Below, piece after piece: positions 50,800 through 63,115 of a stretch of DNA of 64,000 nt. How positions within the stretch are numbered: the stretch's first letter is position 1; every line of letters starts with the position of its first letter. Source of the DNA: Struthidea cinerea (lineage: Eukaryota > Chordata > Aves > Passeriformes > Corcoracidae). The notes beneath the pieces were generated by a model. The model did no database searches, had not been told where the DNA came from, and worked only from the letters and a program-made list of their open reading frames with translations. A program made the translations under genes and the position numbers. The DNA is taken from NCBI GenBank assembly GCA_013397865.1, contig VZTI01004088.1, positions 2,588,176 through 2,652,175 of the forward strand. Reading direction: 5' to 3'.

Positions 50800-52529
50800 C
50801 TGCAAAACAATATATAGGAAAAAAAATGGCATTAGGTTGGCTGAAGAGTGTAGAAAAATAATGAGAAGAGAAAATAATGGGGAAGAGAATAGATATGTTA
50901 AGAACCTCAAAGTTCAGCTTCTCTTCAACGGGAGCCAAATGGACTTTGGCAATGCAGAAAGTCACCAGACAGTAAAAATACTGACACTTGAACTAAATGC
51001 AAACGTGACAGCTCACTGGTTTAGATGGCAAATTCCTCCTGCAGACACTATCGGTAGCAAAACCTGTGCTGCAACCACATTAGCTCACAAGGAGCCAGTG
51101 GCAAAGTGCCATAGTAAGAGCTGTGAGCAGGGCTGAGAAAAGCCATTAGGAGAAGAAAGATGGCACACAGCTATCTTGGGGTCAGCCTTGCATTCAATTT
51201 CTACATGTGAACATCACAACTATCTGAACTAGGCTCAGAAATACATCTGGGTTCTTTTATGTTGTTTTTATTGCTGTCCTCTAGCTGGGCTGAAGACAGT
51301 GTTAAGGGCTGGACGATAAGGGCTGAAATTTTTTTTGGCAGAGCTGAAGAGACTGCTGCTTCACTGTGTCTTCATTGCTTGCTACTTCTCTATGTTCATA
51401 CTCTCCTTTTCTGACTACAAGAACAAAGCAAAGTTAATGACCTCATGGATCTTCATCTTGGGAACTCAATTCCCCATTCACTGAGGTCATAACCGCACTA
51501 CTGCATCTTGGCCATGAACTCAGACACAGCTGCCAGGTATTGGCCTTGCAAACCCAACAAAACTTCCTTCTGTTTCTTAGAACAGGAGCTGAGTTTCTTC
51601 ATCGTTGCCCCAACCTGGCTCTATAAAGTCAATGGGAAATATACATCCATCTTACCCTATTCAAAATAAGACAAATATATCCAAAGTTGGCATCTCTCTT
51701 TGTTTTACCCAACTTCCCAAAGCCATCCTAATGTTTCCCCTTACTTCTTCAAATATCCATTCATACAAATGCTGCTGCAATTAATGGACTTCCACAAAGG
51801 TCTACTTCATTTAAATTGACTATTTCAAAGAAGAAAACATACTACAAAAGATACTTCAGAGTACGACAAAGTGGCCTCAGGAGATGCACTTTGCTGGAGA
51901 GAAAAGAAAGGCATAATCTATTCCCAGAAAGTGACTTTGCTCCAGATACTAACTGGAGATGCAGATTTCTCCACCCCAGCACTGGCAAACTTGCTTTCTG
52001 GTGACTACATAGTCTTAGCTGATGGTGGCTAAAAGGAGATTATTCATTTGAGGTTAAGAGGATCCAGCACTGGGGTTTAAAGAACCTACTGCATCACCCA
52101 CAAGGCACAAGCAGCTTTCTTTCACAGGGCATGAGGCACCCCTCAGTGGCAATACTCTGTGTCTGACATATTCAGTAATCCCTGCAGAACACAAAGAATG
52201 AATTCCCCAAAGATATGTTCAACCTTGCTGCCTCATGGGAAAAGTAAGGGACAGCCTTTTGCACAGCTAGTCACCAAGACTGTCAGACCCAGCTGTTGTC
52301 TCACCCTGCAGTACAGCCTGGATAAAACGCCTCATCAGCTCAGTGGAGCAGAAGCTGGGTTCATTTCCAGTCACTAAAGCCCAGAACATACAGTTTTCAT
52401 GAGTCTCCTGCCCCTAGTACTTCCAAAGTCTTAAGCAGAGCAATCAGCTTTCAAGTAGTATCGTATTACCTCTTAGACACCCACACGTCTATGCATACGT
52501 GCCCTGTATGCAGCACCTAAAAGACACCC

Positions 52530-52690
52530 TGTGGAGCTAGCATGATCCAGTGATTATGGCATTAGCTTGAACTTGCTGACAGTGAAACTGTATTTGAGTA
52601 TCTCAACATCTCCGGAGTGTAACAAGACAGCTCTTTTAGTCCCTCTGTGCCTCCATTTAAAAGACAGGGAGTTATCACACTCTTCTGTGT
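52530..52690 (+). repeat. MIR-like SINE fragment
   Basis: Plus orientation: AGCATGATCCAGTGATTATG, followed about 90 bases later by CCCTCTGTGCCTCCATTTAA and AAGACAGGGAGTTATCACAC, which parallel the MIR segments CCTCTGTGCCTCAGTTTCC and AAAATGGGGATAATAA. The middle is strongly diverged. Confidence 0.5.
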
Positions 52691-54370
52691 GAACACTGTG
52701 TCTCCCCCAGCACACTGAGGATGAGCTCCTTACAGATGGCCCCATACCCTGATGGGGCAGCAGGCAAGCGCAGCACCCAGACTGAACATGTCACAGCTCT
52801 GAAACGTGGCCTCAGCAGAGCTCCGGCAGCAAGTGTCCTGCAGCACCCCTGTTGTGTGTACAAGCTGTTCCTTTTACACTGTGGTGACCACCCATCTGCC
52901 TGGACCAGTCGCTGGTACCACTTTGACTTCAGGCTCCCCAGACTTCCATCCCGGCCCAGCCCCTACTCTGCACATACTAATCCTTCCCCTCACACATACA
53001 TTCCTCCAGTCTGTGGACTCCATTGCCTTTACTGCCCTCCAAGGAGGGAATGATTTTTCCATCTCTTAGCTCCTTGTGTTCCGAATTTTCCTGATGCTCA
53101 CCTCAGCATTGAGAACTATCCTTGCTTCCCCAGGATTCATGTATTCTACTTGTTAATTTGGCTCACATTACTGTAAGTATTTCCAGACAGAGTCTGGCTT
53201 TTTTATGCTTTCCGTAAGGGAAGAGTGCTTTATTTCTAATGATAATAGCTCTAAACTGTATTAAAAGATCATCCAAGCACTAAGCTTGCCACAGCATAAC
53301 AAAGTTTAACAGGAATAAAGGCACAATCTCAAGGCCATTCTGCATCTAAGCTGACTTTCCAGTGTCTGATTTCTCATCCTGTTGCCTTAAGGAGCCTCCA
53401 AAAAGCTCTGGAAGGCAAACATGAAAAAACTGATGAAGATGAAGGAGATGGGAGTGGTTTTCCAAAAGCCATTTAGACTCTGGAGGACTTTAAGAAAATA
53501 CTCTAATGTCAAGAAGAAGTGCACTGGGTAAAAGGCAACAGCCCCTTCAAACACAAAGGCTTTTGAGCTTTGAGCAAATTAGCTTTCTTTACAAAACAAG
53601 GAAATTTCTCAGCATCAAATCTGTGTCAGGTGCTATTCTCCAACTCTTCTCCATTTGCAGGCCTAGGCACTCGGACAGCCAGAGAGCACAGAAATGGCAA
53701 AACTCAGAGCAGGGCAGTGAAGATCTGTGTCATCTAAGGAAAGGAAAGGACTCAAACCTGAAGTGTCTCCTAGAGCTAATCTGGGGACGGGCCACACATC
53801 TCTTCTTTTAACTGAATCCAGAAACAGCTTCTCCTTTAAAGCACAGGACTCTAAATGCAGAACAAGGTCAGTGTATTTGTATGTGTCCTTTCTGAACATA
53901 GCTAGAGATGAACTGCTGAAGCTGTGCAGGGGACAGGAGCATCAAAATGCACTCAAGCCCTCAGAACTCTGCATCTCTTCTCACATGCTGTTCGTTGCTT
54001 GGATTTCCATCACAAAGCATTAACTCTGCACTCAAAAACAAACGCATCCAGTTGCACCAGGATCCCCAAAGCAAATCATCCAGCTTCCCCTTGGGCCTGT
54101 AGGCTGCCAGCACTTTCCCAGTCTCCCACGTCTCACCAGTACATCAGCAGCACATGCAAAAGAAAGTTTCAATACCCATGTATGGAAAACTACTTTAAAT
54201 AAGTAATTTAAAAATCTGAACCTTACACCAATTCCCTACAACAGGAAATTACAATAAGAAAAGCCAATTTTGTTAGTTTCACAGGAACAATTATGGTAGC
54301 TGATGTGAAACCTTTCATAAACTTTGATTCTTTACTAGAAACTGCTCCACACTCAGACATTATGCATTAC

Positions 54371-54475
54371 AAACATACTCAGTTTTCAAAGCCATATACT
54401 TTGTCTAGAAGGCAGGAACTGGGATAGTTTGGTTTTCTTTCTTACCAAGAAGGCAGAACTGTAGCACCGGTAAGT
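54371..54475 (+). repeat. 105-bp direct duplication, copy 1
   Basis: Runs from AAACATACTCAGTTTTCAAA to GTAGCACCGGTAAGT. It matches copy 2 (56313-56417) with about eight differences including two single-base indels, roughly 92% identity, and similarity drops at both ends. Confidence 0.93.
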
Positions 54476-55312
54476 GACCTGTGAAGATCACTTAACAGAC
54501 TGGAAAACCCTTGATGTAGCCTAAGTAACAGTACTCCAATGGCACAGAAGGACTCCACTACCAGAAATATAGATCTGGATAAACATGAAGGGTTTCTGCC
54601 TAATTATTTTGAAAGCGGTGAGGTACTATAGACATGAACTTGAAAATGAAGCAGTTGAAGAAGGAAAAGAGAAACACTGAAGCCAAGAGAGAGCTTTCAC
54701 TACAGCACAACCTTTCAGCTTTGAATGTTCAAATCTTCTCTTGTCCTTCTAGCAAAACAACTCTGCTCTCTGCTTCAGTGGATTTACTGAAGACTGATAT
54801 CCAACAGCAGACTCCAACCACCCAGGCAACAATGTGGAAGATATCTAGGCTTTCCAAAAATAGATTGAAAGGGCTCTGTCCTTGGGCTGCAGTTCAGCTT
54901 GACCCAGACAACATTTATGTTTTCCTCTTTCTAATCTTTGACATAATAAAAGCAAACAAGAAGAAACAAGGACTTTTAGCAGATCCTTCTTTGTTTGTAT
55001 TCCAGACCTGATGTTAAGTCATGCTTTGTACCAGCCCCATTCCTGGCAGAAGGCCAGCAATGAAACTTGAAATCAAAAAGAGACCAAATATTTCATGTTC
55101 CCTATTAAATACCTCCAGATCTAACTCAGCAATTTAAAAAAAATACTTTCCTTGAAAAGCCTGTGTATAGATGAGAATGGAGTTGCTTGTAATTTTACCC
55201 AAGAAAGGTAGCTAATGATTTTTTTTTAATATTTTAACAGAAAGTTGATACAGTATCTACTGCAAATAATAAGTCATTGGATGATAAGAGAGACTCACTG
55301 ATTCATTGACCT

Positions 55313-55368
55313 GTTTTTATTACTAAGTAATAAAACTAATACAAATCTTTTGTTTAATATTAAACAAA
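55313..55368. repeat. Two adjacent AT-rich palindromes
   Basis: TTTTATTACT, one base, AGTAATAAAA at 55315-55335, then a perfect 20-bp palindrome TTTGTTTAATATTAAACAAA at 55349-55368. Confidence 0.95.
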
Positions 55369-56312
55369 GTTCCATTAAAAAGTATTCCAAAAGAAAACAA
55401 GTAAGCAAAAGAAACAGTAATGCCATTTGGATTTGTGTTTTCCCACATACAGAAACATGATGATGACCGCTTGTAAAAACAGGACATTTTCCAAGGGAGA
55501 AACAGATGTAAAGACAAGCTTGTCTAAAGAGTTTGCATCAGATTCAGACTTAGTTCTGACTTAGATGAGTTCTAACTCAGCTACCCTGTTTAGCCTTCAG
55601 AAGTCCACTGCTTCTACCCACAGGAAGCTATCCTAACAGCTAGCACTCAAATGACAATTTTTCAGGCAATTTTGCTGTTTATGAGGCTCTTCCAACAAAT
55701 TTAAGACATTATTTTTTAAATGGGTAAAACGCAGGTATCAGCCTGTGAATTCAGGTGCAAATAGACTATTTCAATTTTGTATTAACCTGTCCCCCCAATA
55801 AGAAAAGAATTACTAAGACGTAATAGCTTCCTTTGGTTTTTTGCTTGCTTTTTCTCAGCTGAGAAGTCCCCTACACCTCCTTCCCTTCCAAAATATCTCC
55901 CTAATTTTCCTTCCTCTCAGTCCCAAACCCTTCTAAGAAAGCTTCTCAATCAAGATTAGAAGAGCCCATCCTGGACAACTCCAGAGTGAGAGTCAAGAGC
56001 TGAAGTGCAGCAGGGGAGGAAACATTTTAAATTTTCATCAACCTGATAGCAGAAGACTAGGCATAAAATCTGTATCTGATCTGTCTTTTTAAGTAGGCTA
56101 ATGCAAAGAGAACCTGTTCAGAGAAAGCTCTGAAAGACAAATTAATAACCCTATTGATTTTCCATCACTCAAGCCATCATTTTGAATGCAATATGAAGCA
56201 GCAATGAATGAAGCTACTCAAGCCCCAGTACAGCTATGACAGGCAGCTGTTCAGACAGCATTTTGCTCTAATGAAAGCATAACAAAGATTCCCCAATGCC
56301 TTACATGAGCCA

Positions 56313-56417
56313 AAACATACTCAGTTTTCAAAGCCATATATTTTGTCTAGAAGACAGGAACTGGGGTAGTTGATTTTCTTTGTTACCAAGAAGGCAAGAA
56401 CTGTAGCACCAGTAAGT
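56313..56417 (+). repeat. 105-bp direct duplication, copy 2
   Basis: Same orientation as copy 1, 1.94 kb away, running from AAACATACTCAGTTTTCAAA to GTAGCACCAGTAAGT. It does not resemble CR1 or MIR. Either a local duplication or two insertions of a repeat I do not recognise. Confidence 0.93.
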
Positions 56418-58520
56418 TAAAGGCACCCTGGGGACTCTGCCTCTTCACCTGACTTCCCTCCATGTACCTCTGGTCAAGAAGGAACCACTGAGTACTATAA
56501 CCAATTTTTACAGTTAACTAATTACCTGTGTTCAATCAGTCCAGCCCTGTGTTATGGTGGGTAGGAAGGGAGACTGACCATCATCTCTACAAACAATCAT
56601 CATCCTCAAAATAAGGATTTAAGTGTCCTAGAAAGCAAATAGAAATATTTCTCCACTTTTCATCTCAGGCACTACACTAGGTGCTGCATGCAGTCTTTGT
56701 TTTGGCTTTAGATGAGATCACTAGGCACTCATCACTGATTTTCAGTGCAGTGGGGAACAGTTTGCACCCACCAATATTCTCCTGAGAAGCTGCAGTCCAT
56801 ATCACATTGAACTAGCACAAAGACCTCAGAAAGCTCAGCCCTAAAGGTCTTCTGGAGCTAAAAATCCCCCTGTCAACAGGCAACTCCTCTGTACCATTTT
56901 CATTTTCCTGTAATGTTTTTTTTTTCCAAGGCAATTGAAAACAGTCATAAACTGGCATGCCAAGAGGCTTCCTGTTCTATTAGCACCTTCTGCCAGACCC
57001 TACAAGGGCTCATCACAGACTCCAGAGAGCAGGGACACAGAGTCACGTAAATATGAAGCCAGTTTCCTCCTTAGCTCTTTGCAGATTAGATGGTCAAGGC
57101 CTCTATAACATAGATCTGAAAAAAAGTCATTCTTAAAAAGGTCATAAATATAGTCTGGCAGATCATCCCTCCTCCTGTGGTCAAGGATCCCTTGCTCTCT
57201 GCTTCCTGGAAGACTGCTTTATGGAGCCAACAGTAAGACTGCTGCCAGGTATCATCATGCTGTCACATTTATATTCAATAGCAGGAAAAAAGCATAATGA
57301 ATTTTGCACTGTTTGGTCTGGTTAAGATCATCAGAACCTTTTCAGTCAACTTAATCAACAATAAGGGAACCACACTATTTCCACTTGTGTGTAGGTGCCA
57401 GAAATACCACAGTGCTTATATAACACCTTGCTCGTGCAAACAGCTTTCTTGCAAGGAGTTATTTTACATTTTCTAGGTTGCTCATTGATTTTAGTTTTAA
57501 AAATCCAAAACGAAATCCAAAACAACAACCCTATCCCACACACTTTATACAAAAGTATTCTTACAATTTTTTTTTCTTAGTGAAAATGCTTCTCTTAATT
57601 TCTAATGATTTTCAGTATCTTAAAAATAATACAGAACAGATAGAGACAGGCAGCAATTTCCAGATAGTTTCTGCCCTGGACACAAAATTACATGAGAGTA
57701 TACTCTAAAAACACATTTTGGCATGTAATTCAACACAGAAAGGCCTGTGTTCTGCCTCACTGGTCCCTGGTTATATGTTTTACTACTGTGGAAGCTTCCT
57801 GTACACCAGTGATGTGGCACAACTCGGTCTCCTGCAGAACCAAAAGCTTAAGGCCTTACTTTATTGGAGAGAGGATACCATTCAGATGCCTGTTCACAGG
57901 GGCCCTACCCTCTATCTCATCCTCTATCTTCCAAAACAGAAAAGTTTGGAAGGTATTGGGAGAAAATCTTTTTCTAATGAATGAGTTTTGAAGAAATTTT
58001 TTCTTTGGGAAAACAGTTCTCTGTACCATTACACCCTGCATATTTCTGACCTTCAATTTAAACCTGAGGGAAAAAAAATTAATATAACAGGATTTTCAGC
58101 ACTAGAGGACAGAGTCTCTCACAGTAATCTTGATGTTACAGAAATTAGCATTCCAGGAGCTGGGAAGACTAGACAGAACTGGGCCAAATTAATTCGGTGG
58201 CTTCTGTCACAGAGAGATGCACATAAAGTGCTCGGCAAACACCTGTTCCTCTTTGTGAGCACCACTAAGACTCTTGAAATTACATAAGAACATTTGGTAG
58301 GAAACCAGGTCTAACTAACCTTACTGATACAACACAAAACCTTCCCAAGGTGCAAGTCCATTTTAAACTGACAAAACTACTTTTGCTGGGCTATCAGTAG
58401 CAAGGCAGCAGCATGCCAGACAGCTTTTTTCATCAAACCCCTACAAACTGCACAGTAGTCAGACTGAATTTGCTGCACCAAATTCATCCTCTTGCTTGAA
58501 ATGCAGAAAGAACCACTTAC

Positions 58521-58646
58521 CTGGAACCTCTGAACCAACTCCAGTGACTGGCTGTCATTCTGGTCTGCTTCAAGGATTACATCTGTCAGTTTATGTATGA
58601 TCACATCCAAAGGGCCCTGATCTTCAATGGGTTTGGTGAGGTCAAG
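58521..58646 (-). CDS. ITPK1: ITPK1 coding exon, residues 41-82 (human numbering)
   Basis: This is the most upstream coding exon in the window: 126 nt, 42 whole codons, phase 0 at both ends. It begins LDLTKPIEDQ, continues GPLDVIIHKL and ends LELVQRFQ. The acceptor is a pyrimidine-rich tract ending TTTCTTCAG and the donor is G|GTAAGT. By alignment with human ITPK1, the Lys in IIHK is Lys59, a reported inositol-phosphate-binding residue, and it is kept. The segment belongs to the N-terminal domain, which helps form the substrate pocket of this ATP-grasp enzyme. The preceding exon(s), residues 1-40, were looked for upstream and not found before 64000. Since the exon is a multiple of three, skipping it would delete 42 residues including Lys59 without a frameshift. 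Confidence 0.97.
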
Positions 58647-59384
58647 CTGAAGAAACCAGAGAGAAACATTTTATTAATATATGGGGGATCCAAGCTCTTG
58701 TCCCTGCCACAATCTAAGGTGTTGCTGCCACACAGAAAGCATTTACTTTACACAGTGCCTTTGTTTTGGTATGTTATCCAAGTCCCTGAGAATTTACACT
58801 TCACTGAATGTTAGAAAACTTCACTCAGACACTTATGTCTCAGCAGCATAGCTCTAATTCCATGAAAAAGCAGTGAAGTCACCAGCAAGTACGCTCCATC
58901 CAAACACCTTTCTGTTCCTCTCCACCCTAAGCCAACATATGCCTCCTCAGCTCAGCTTCCTGGTACATTCACATACATGCAAAAGGAATGAGCCAACAAA
59001 GATTAACACCACTAATAAAAGGAAGGCCTGCTGTGCCCTTTGCCCACTGAGATTGCACAAAACAGCGCCCAGGACAGGAATAAAGGTAACACAAAAGCAA
59101 GTGACTCAGGATCTGTGGAAATTCACCTGCTAGTGAGACAGCTGTTTAGCTGCTAAGGAGGGGTGCAGCTCCCAGACAACTCCCAATAGCAGACTTTGAC
59201 TGTTAGCTGGGTAGGAGGCAAAGATTTGGGGTGGGGTGTGCAGAAAGTCTGCTCCAGACAGCATAGGAAGGCATGAAAATGGTGGCAATGTGTTAGAGAG
59301 CTTGGTTCTAGTACCAAAACAGGGTTTAAGAGCAGAGGAACGACCTGCACTGGAAAAGGATTGAGGAATTTTCTCTTGATGAAA

Positions 59385-59690
59385 TATTAATGCAAAGAAG
59401 CCTACTGGACCTGATGGGATGCCTGCAAAGGATCCTAAGAGAGCTGGCCATTGTGAGGACTTGGATTTATCAGGATATAAATCAAAACTATGGAAATTCC
59501 AACTAAATCAGGAAGGGCAGTCTGGTTACAGCAGAGTCCCACAGAGGTGGTGGGATTTCCATTCTTCAAGGTTTTCAACACTTACTGGGCAAAGCCCTAA
59601 GCAACTTAGTCTAAATTTAATGCCAAATCTGCTTTGATGAAGACGATGCATTGCAGACCCCTAAGATGCTCATGAAACTTAATGATCCCA
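59385..59690 (+). mobile_element. Very old CR1 LINE piece with internal deletion
   Basis: The segment CTACTGGACCTGATGGGATG followed by CCTAAGAGAGCTGGC (about 59402-59450) matches the CR1 RT region that reads TGPDG. The sequence from GTCCCACAGAGGTGGTGGGA (about 59536) on matches the CR1 3' end. Most of the element between these parts is missing, so this is a deleted and strongly diverged copy. Limits are approximate. Confidence 0.65.
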
Positions 59691-60011
59691 TGAAGCTACT
59701 TACCAGATTTAACATTAGTTCAGTGTAAGTGCCAGAACTGGCTCATGTTCTAGCCAACACACTGGGCTGCTCACAGCACAAAAGCTGTGAGATTCAATTC
59801 AACCAGTTGTGAGACCTGCTGCATTAATGGCAACTTAACCTTGTAACAGGGACATCTCTGAGAGGAAAGATGGATGTGTGCTCACTAACTGAAGTTAGCA
59901 TCTGATTTTACCTGCATGAACCTTTCTATTACTGCTGTCTTTTTTATTCAACTCTGGTAAAGAAGGGTATGGGAGACACAGGAGGGAGAGGAAGAGGCTG
60001 GGCAGACGAGG

Positions 60012-60026
60012 CTGCTGCTGCTGCTG
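60012..60026 (+). repeat. (CTG)5 microsatellite
   Basis: Five CTG units (CAG on the gene's strand), intronic and short. Confidence 0.95.
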
Positions 60027-60455
60027 TTTTCTGTCTTGTTAGCTTGAGTTTTGTTCTACTAAAATTTCCCACCCTACAGAAATGGCCCTGCTTTGAATTA
60101 AGGAGTGAGCGCCTTAAAGAATGTGAAGACAAGACAAGATAAAACCAATAAAATGAAACCAGCAGAGATCTATCAGCCTTATATTAATTTGTTTGTTGCT
60201 AATGTAACCGATCCATAGAGCTGGATTGCGTTCCTTGTGTAGGCTCTCTTATCTGGACCAGCTTCCCTGAGCAGAATAACTGAAGTTACCTATGTCACAA
60301 AAGCAAACTGAAAGACTGCCATTTCCTCCCTCAGAGACCACCTTTGCTTGCCCATTACTATATGCTCCTACAAACAGTTATGGGTTGGGGCCCTTTGAAG
60401 TCCTTGTGCAGATTGCAGTACAACTGGAAAACACAGTGTGTGTCTCTCTTCGAAG

Positions 60456-60552
60456 GAGACGAACAGAGGCACCGCTCACAGGTGGGCAGCCACTCCCTAC
60501 ACGCCATGGTAGAGGCCAACAGGACGGACTTGGCGTGGATGCTCAGGGACGG
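60456..60552 (+). other. Candidate exon-like, CpG-rich segment on the plus strand (antisense to ITPK1)
   Basis: A pyrimidine-rich run (TGTGTGTCTCTCTTCGAAG) precedes this 97-base segment and GTAAGC follows it, so it has the form of an internal exon. It contains six CpGs, with a seventh just before it, far denser than its surroundings. Two of three plus-strand frames are open across it; one reads SLHAMVEANRTDLAWML, which I do not recognise. The minus strand is also open. It is not an ITPK1 exon, because the coding phases around it are already accounted for. It could be an exon of an antisense transcript, a fragment of a decayed inserted gene, or chance. Weak call. Confidence 0.2.
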
Positions 60553-61521
60553 GTAAGCTGTGGCCAGGTGAGGCAGTCCACAGAGGGTCTGGCTGTACTG
60601 ACATGTTTTCACTCTCACTAGTGCAGCACAAAGGCTAAGGGATAGCCTAAGGGTCTGCAAAATGAAGTGAACTGCAGCTTGGCTAAAGGACATGGAAGGA
60701 GATAATTAACTTCTGTAACCAAGTTCCAGAAAAATCAGTTAATATCCTTAAAAGAAATCTCAGATGACCACACTGCTGCTTCTGATTTTTTTCCATCTGC
60801 CTATCACATCTGGAAGGAAACAGCAAAACAAAGGGTCCATTTAACTAGGTCAGAAAGTTCCTGGTTGCCAAGGTACAAAATTCTGAATTAATCAATTTTC
60901 AGGACTTGCAGTTTGAAAAACAGTAAGAAGCAAATTAGTACTTGAGATTGGTTACCCCTATACATTCTTCCTGAACTTTCAGCTCAATCTGCACAGAAAC
61001 ATACAGAAAACAAGAAAACAGTCCTCCCTTTCAGCCTTGATCCAAGAATAGAAGTAAGCCTTCAAGGCACATGCAGGCATTTCCAGCACAGTGTTTTCCA
61101 GAAGCATAAGACATCTGGGCAAGACAACTTCTTCACAACAGTCGTACCAGCTAAACGCAATGGGCATATTTTGAGGATGAAACCAAATGCACCTCCTTTG
61201 CACACCGGAAAGCATTAAGAAGGCTCCCCCTTCACAGTCTTTTGCTTCCCCTTCACCAGTAAAGCAATGTGAGAAACGACAGCATGATAAAGCAGCTTCT
61301 CTGGAAAGAAGTACAGTGACCACTTCAATTGCCTCAACAAGGACAGCAGGTACATTTCAGCCACAAAAACCTTCAAAATTTCATCCAGTATTTTGTGGAT
61401 CGGAGGATCAAACCATTTGCAAAAATACATTCTCTGTGTTTAGAGCCATGATGCAGAAAGCAAATATTCTGGGGCTATGTGGAATTTGGAAGAGATCCAC
61501 CTTCCTTTTATGCACTCAGGG

Positions 61522-61537
61522 AAAAAAAAAAAAAAAA
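61522..61537 (+). repeat. A16 run
   Basis: Sixteen consecutive A bases, followed about ten bases later by a nine-base A run. No upstream body of a retrotransposed gene was recognised. Confidence 0.95.
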
Positions 61538-62039
61538 GTAGAAGGAAAAAAAAAGATTTGAGAAGGTAAAAAGAAGCCTTTTCAAGTGGAGTATCAGACC
61601 CAAAAAGAAGTCAGTGAAAGCAAAGTACAAAATTTCTGATGGCCCTCTGCTGAGACAAACACTGATTCATTGTTTGTCATCAGCTGGAATTTGAGCCCTC
61701 CTACTTCCCTCCCGTTTCAGCATCTCTCTCTCCAAATGATCTCTGCATTTGACATGATCACCCAAAGGTTTGTTATTGCAAAGAACTAACACCATAGTAA
61801 CAGAAGTGAGAGAAAAGATTTATCAGCACCAGCTTGAAAAACCAGAGACACATCTATGGTGCCTTTTCTTCTGTGACATAGGCTATAGCCTGCAGCATAC
61901 TCTGCTTGCCCTTCTTTATGTTAAAAAACAAACCCAGCCAGGTATTGGTTTCATGGCACTGTCACTTACCACCAAAACCCAGCAAAAGTCAGGTGCATGA
62001 CATGGAAGAGAGTGTCAAAGCCGTACACAGTAAATACAC

Positions 62040-63115
62040 ACGGCATAGGTGTGACATGGACGGGTGCACTGTCTCTGCGCAAAAAACTCTGGGGATGGCC
62101 AGGCCCAGAGGGTGGTGGTGAATGGAGTTAAATCCAGTGGGCAACTGGTCATACATGGTGTTTACCAGGCCTCAGTATTGGGGCCAGTGCTGTTCAGTGT
62201 CTTTATCAAAGATCTGGACAAGGGCATCGAGTGAACTCTCAGTCAGTTTGCAATTCAAACCAAGCTGGGCAGGAGCGTTGATCTGCTGGAGGGCAGGAAG
62301 GCTCTGCAGGGGGATCTGGATAGGCTGGATCCATGGGCCGAGACCAGCATGAGGTCAGCAAAGGTCAGGTGTCAGGTCCTGCATTGGGGTCACTCACAAC
62401 CACCCCACACCACTACAGGCTGGGGGCAGAGTGGCTGGAAAGCTGCCTGGTGGAAAAGGACCTGGGGGTGCTGGTTGACAGCAGCTGAACATGAGCCAGC
62501 TGGGCCCAGTTGGCCAAGAAGGCCAATGGCATCCTGGCCTGGGTCAGCAACAGTGTGGCCAGCAGGACCAGGGCAGTGATTGTCCCCCTGTACTTGGCAC
62601 TGGTGAGGTCACACCCCAAATCCTGTGTTCAGTTCTGGGCCCCTCATGACAAGAAAGACATGGAGGTTTTGGAACATTTCCAGAGAAGGGCAACAGAGCT
62701 CGGGAAGGATCTGGAACATGGTTGTGATGAGGAATGGCTGAGGGAGCTGGGGGTGTTTAGCCTGGAGAAAAAGAGGCTGAGGAGGAACCATATTGCTCTC
62801 TACAACCACCTGAAAGGAGGCCGTAGCCAGGTGGGAGTTGGTCTCTTCTCCCAAGTAACAAGTGATAAGACAAGTGGAGATGTCCTAAAATTGCAACAGG
62901 GGAGATTTAGATTGGATATTAAGAAAAATTTCTTCACTGAAAGAAGTCAATCATTAGAACAGGTTGCCCAGGGAAGTGGCAGAGTCACCATCCCTGGAGG
63001 TATTTAAAAGACATGTAGATGTGGCATTTGGGCATGTGGTTTATTGATGGCCTTGGCAGTGCTGGGTTAACAGCTGGACTTGATTTTAAGGGTCTTTTCC
63101 AACCTAAATGATTAT
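62040..63115 (+). mobile_element. CR1 LINE, 5'-truncated, RT C-terminal half
   Basis: Plus-strand CR1 starting near GACATGGACGGGTGCACTGT and running to GGGTCTTTTCCAACCTAAAT. It encodes a degraded RT segment around 62090-62480 and an open 165-codon stretch at 62510-63007 (NSVASRTRAVIVPLYLALV, RRATELGKDLEHG, LEKKRLRRNHIALYNHLKGG, QGRFRLDIKKNFFTE), the usual C-terminal end of CR1 ORF2. A stop near 62234 and frameshifts inactivate the rest. It belongs to the same subfamily as the copy at 35620-36997 and shares with it an almost identical 194-bp block. Confidence 0.93.

Larger units (their letters stand above)
50800..58520 (-). other. ITPK1: ITPK1 intron, 7.7 kb
   Basis: Intron between exons 58521-58646 and 50682-50799, GTAAGT to TTGCAG. 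It contains a MIR-like piece near 52530-52690, a 105-bp direct duplication (54371-54475 and 56313-56417) and two adjacent AT-rich palindromes at 55313-55368. A GC-richer segment around 52720-53060 has open frames of up to 110 codons but no recognisable protein. Nothing else was identified. Confidence 0.92.

Noticed and set aside
61500..61560. A16 run as the tail of a processed pseudogene
   Set aside because: No recognisable gene body upstream on the plus strand and no target-site duplication visible. The motif CACTCAGGG before A runs also occurs near 63640, which I take as coincidence.
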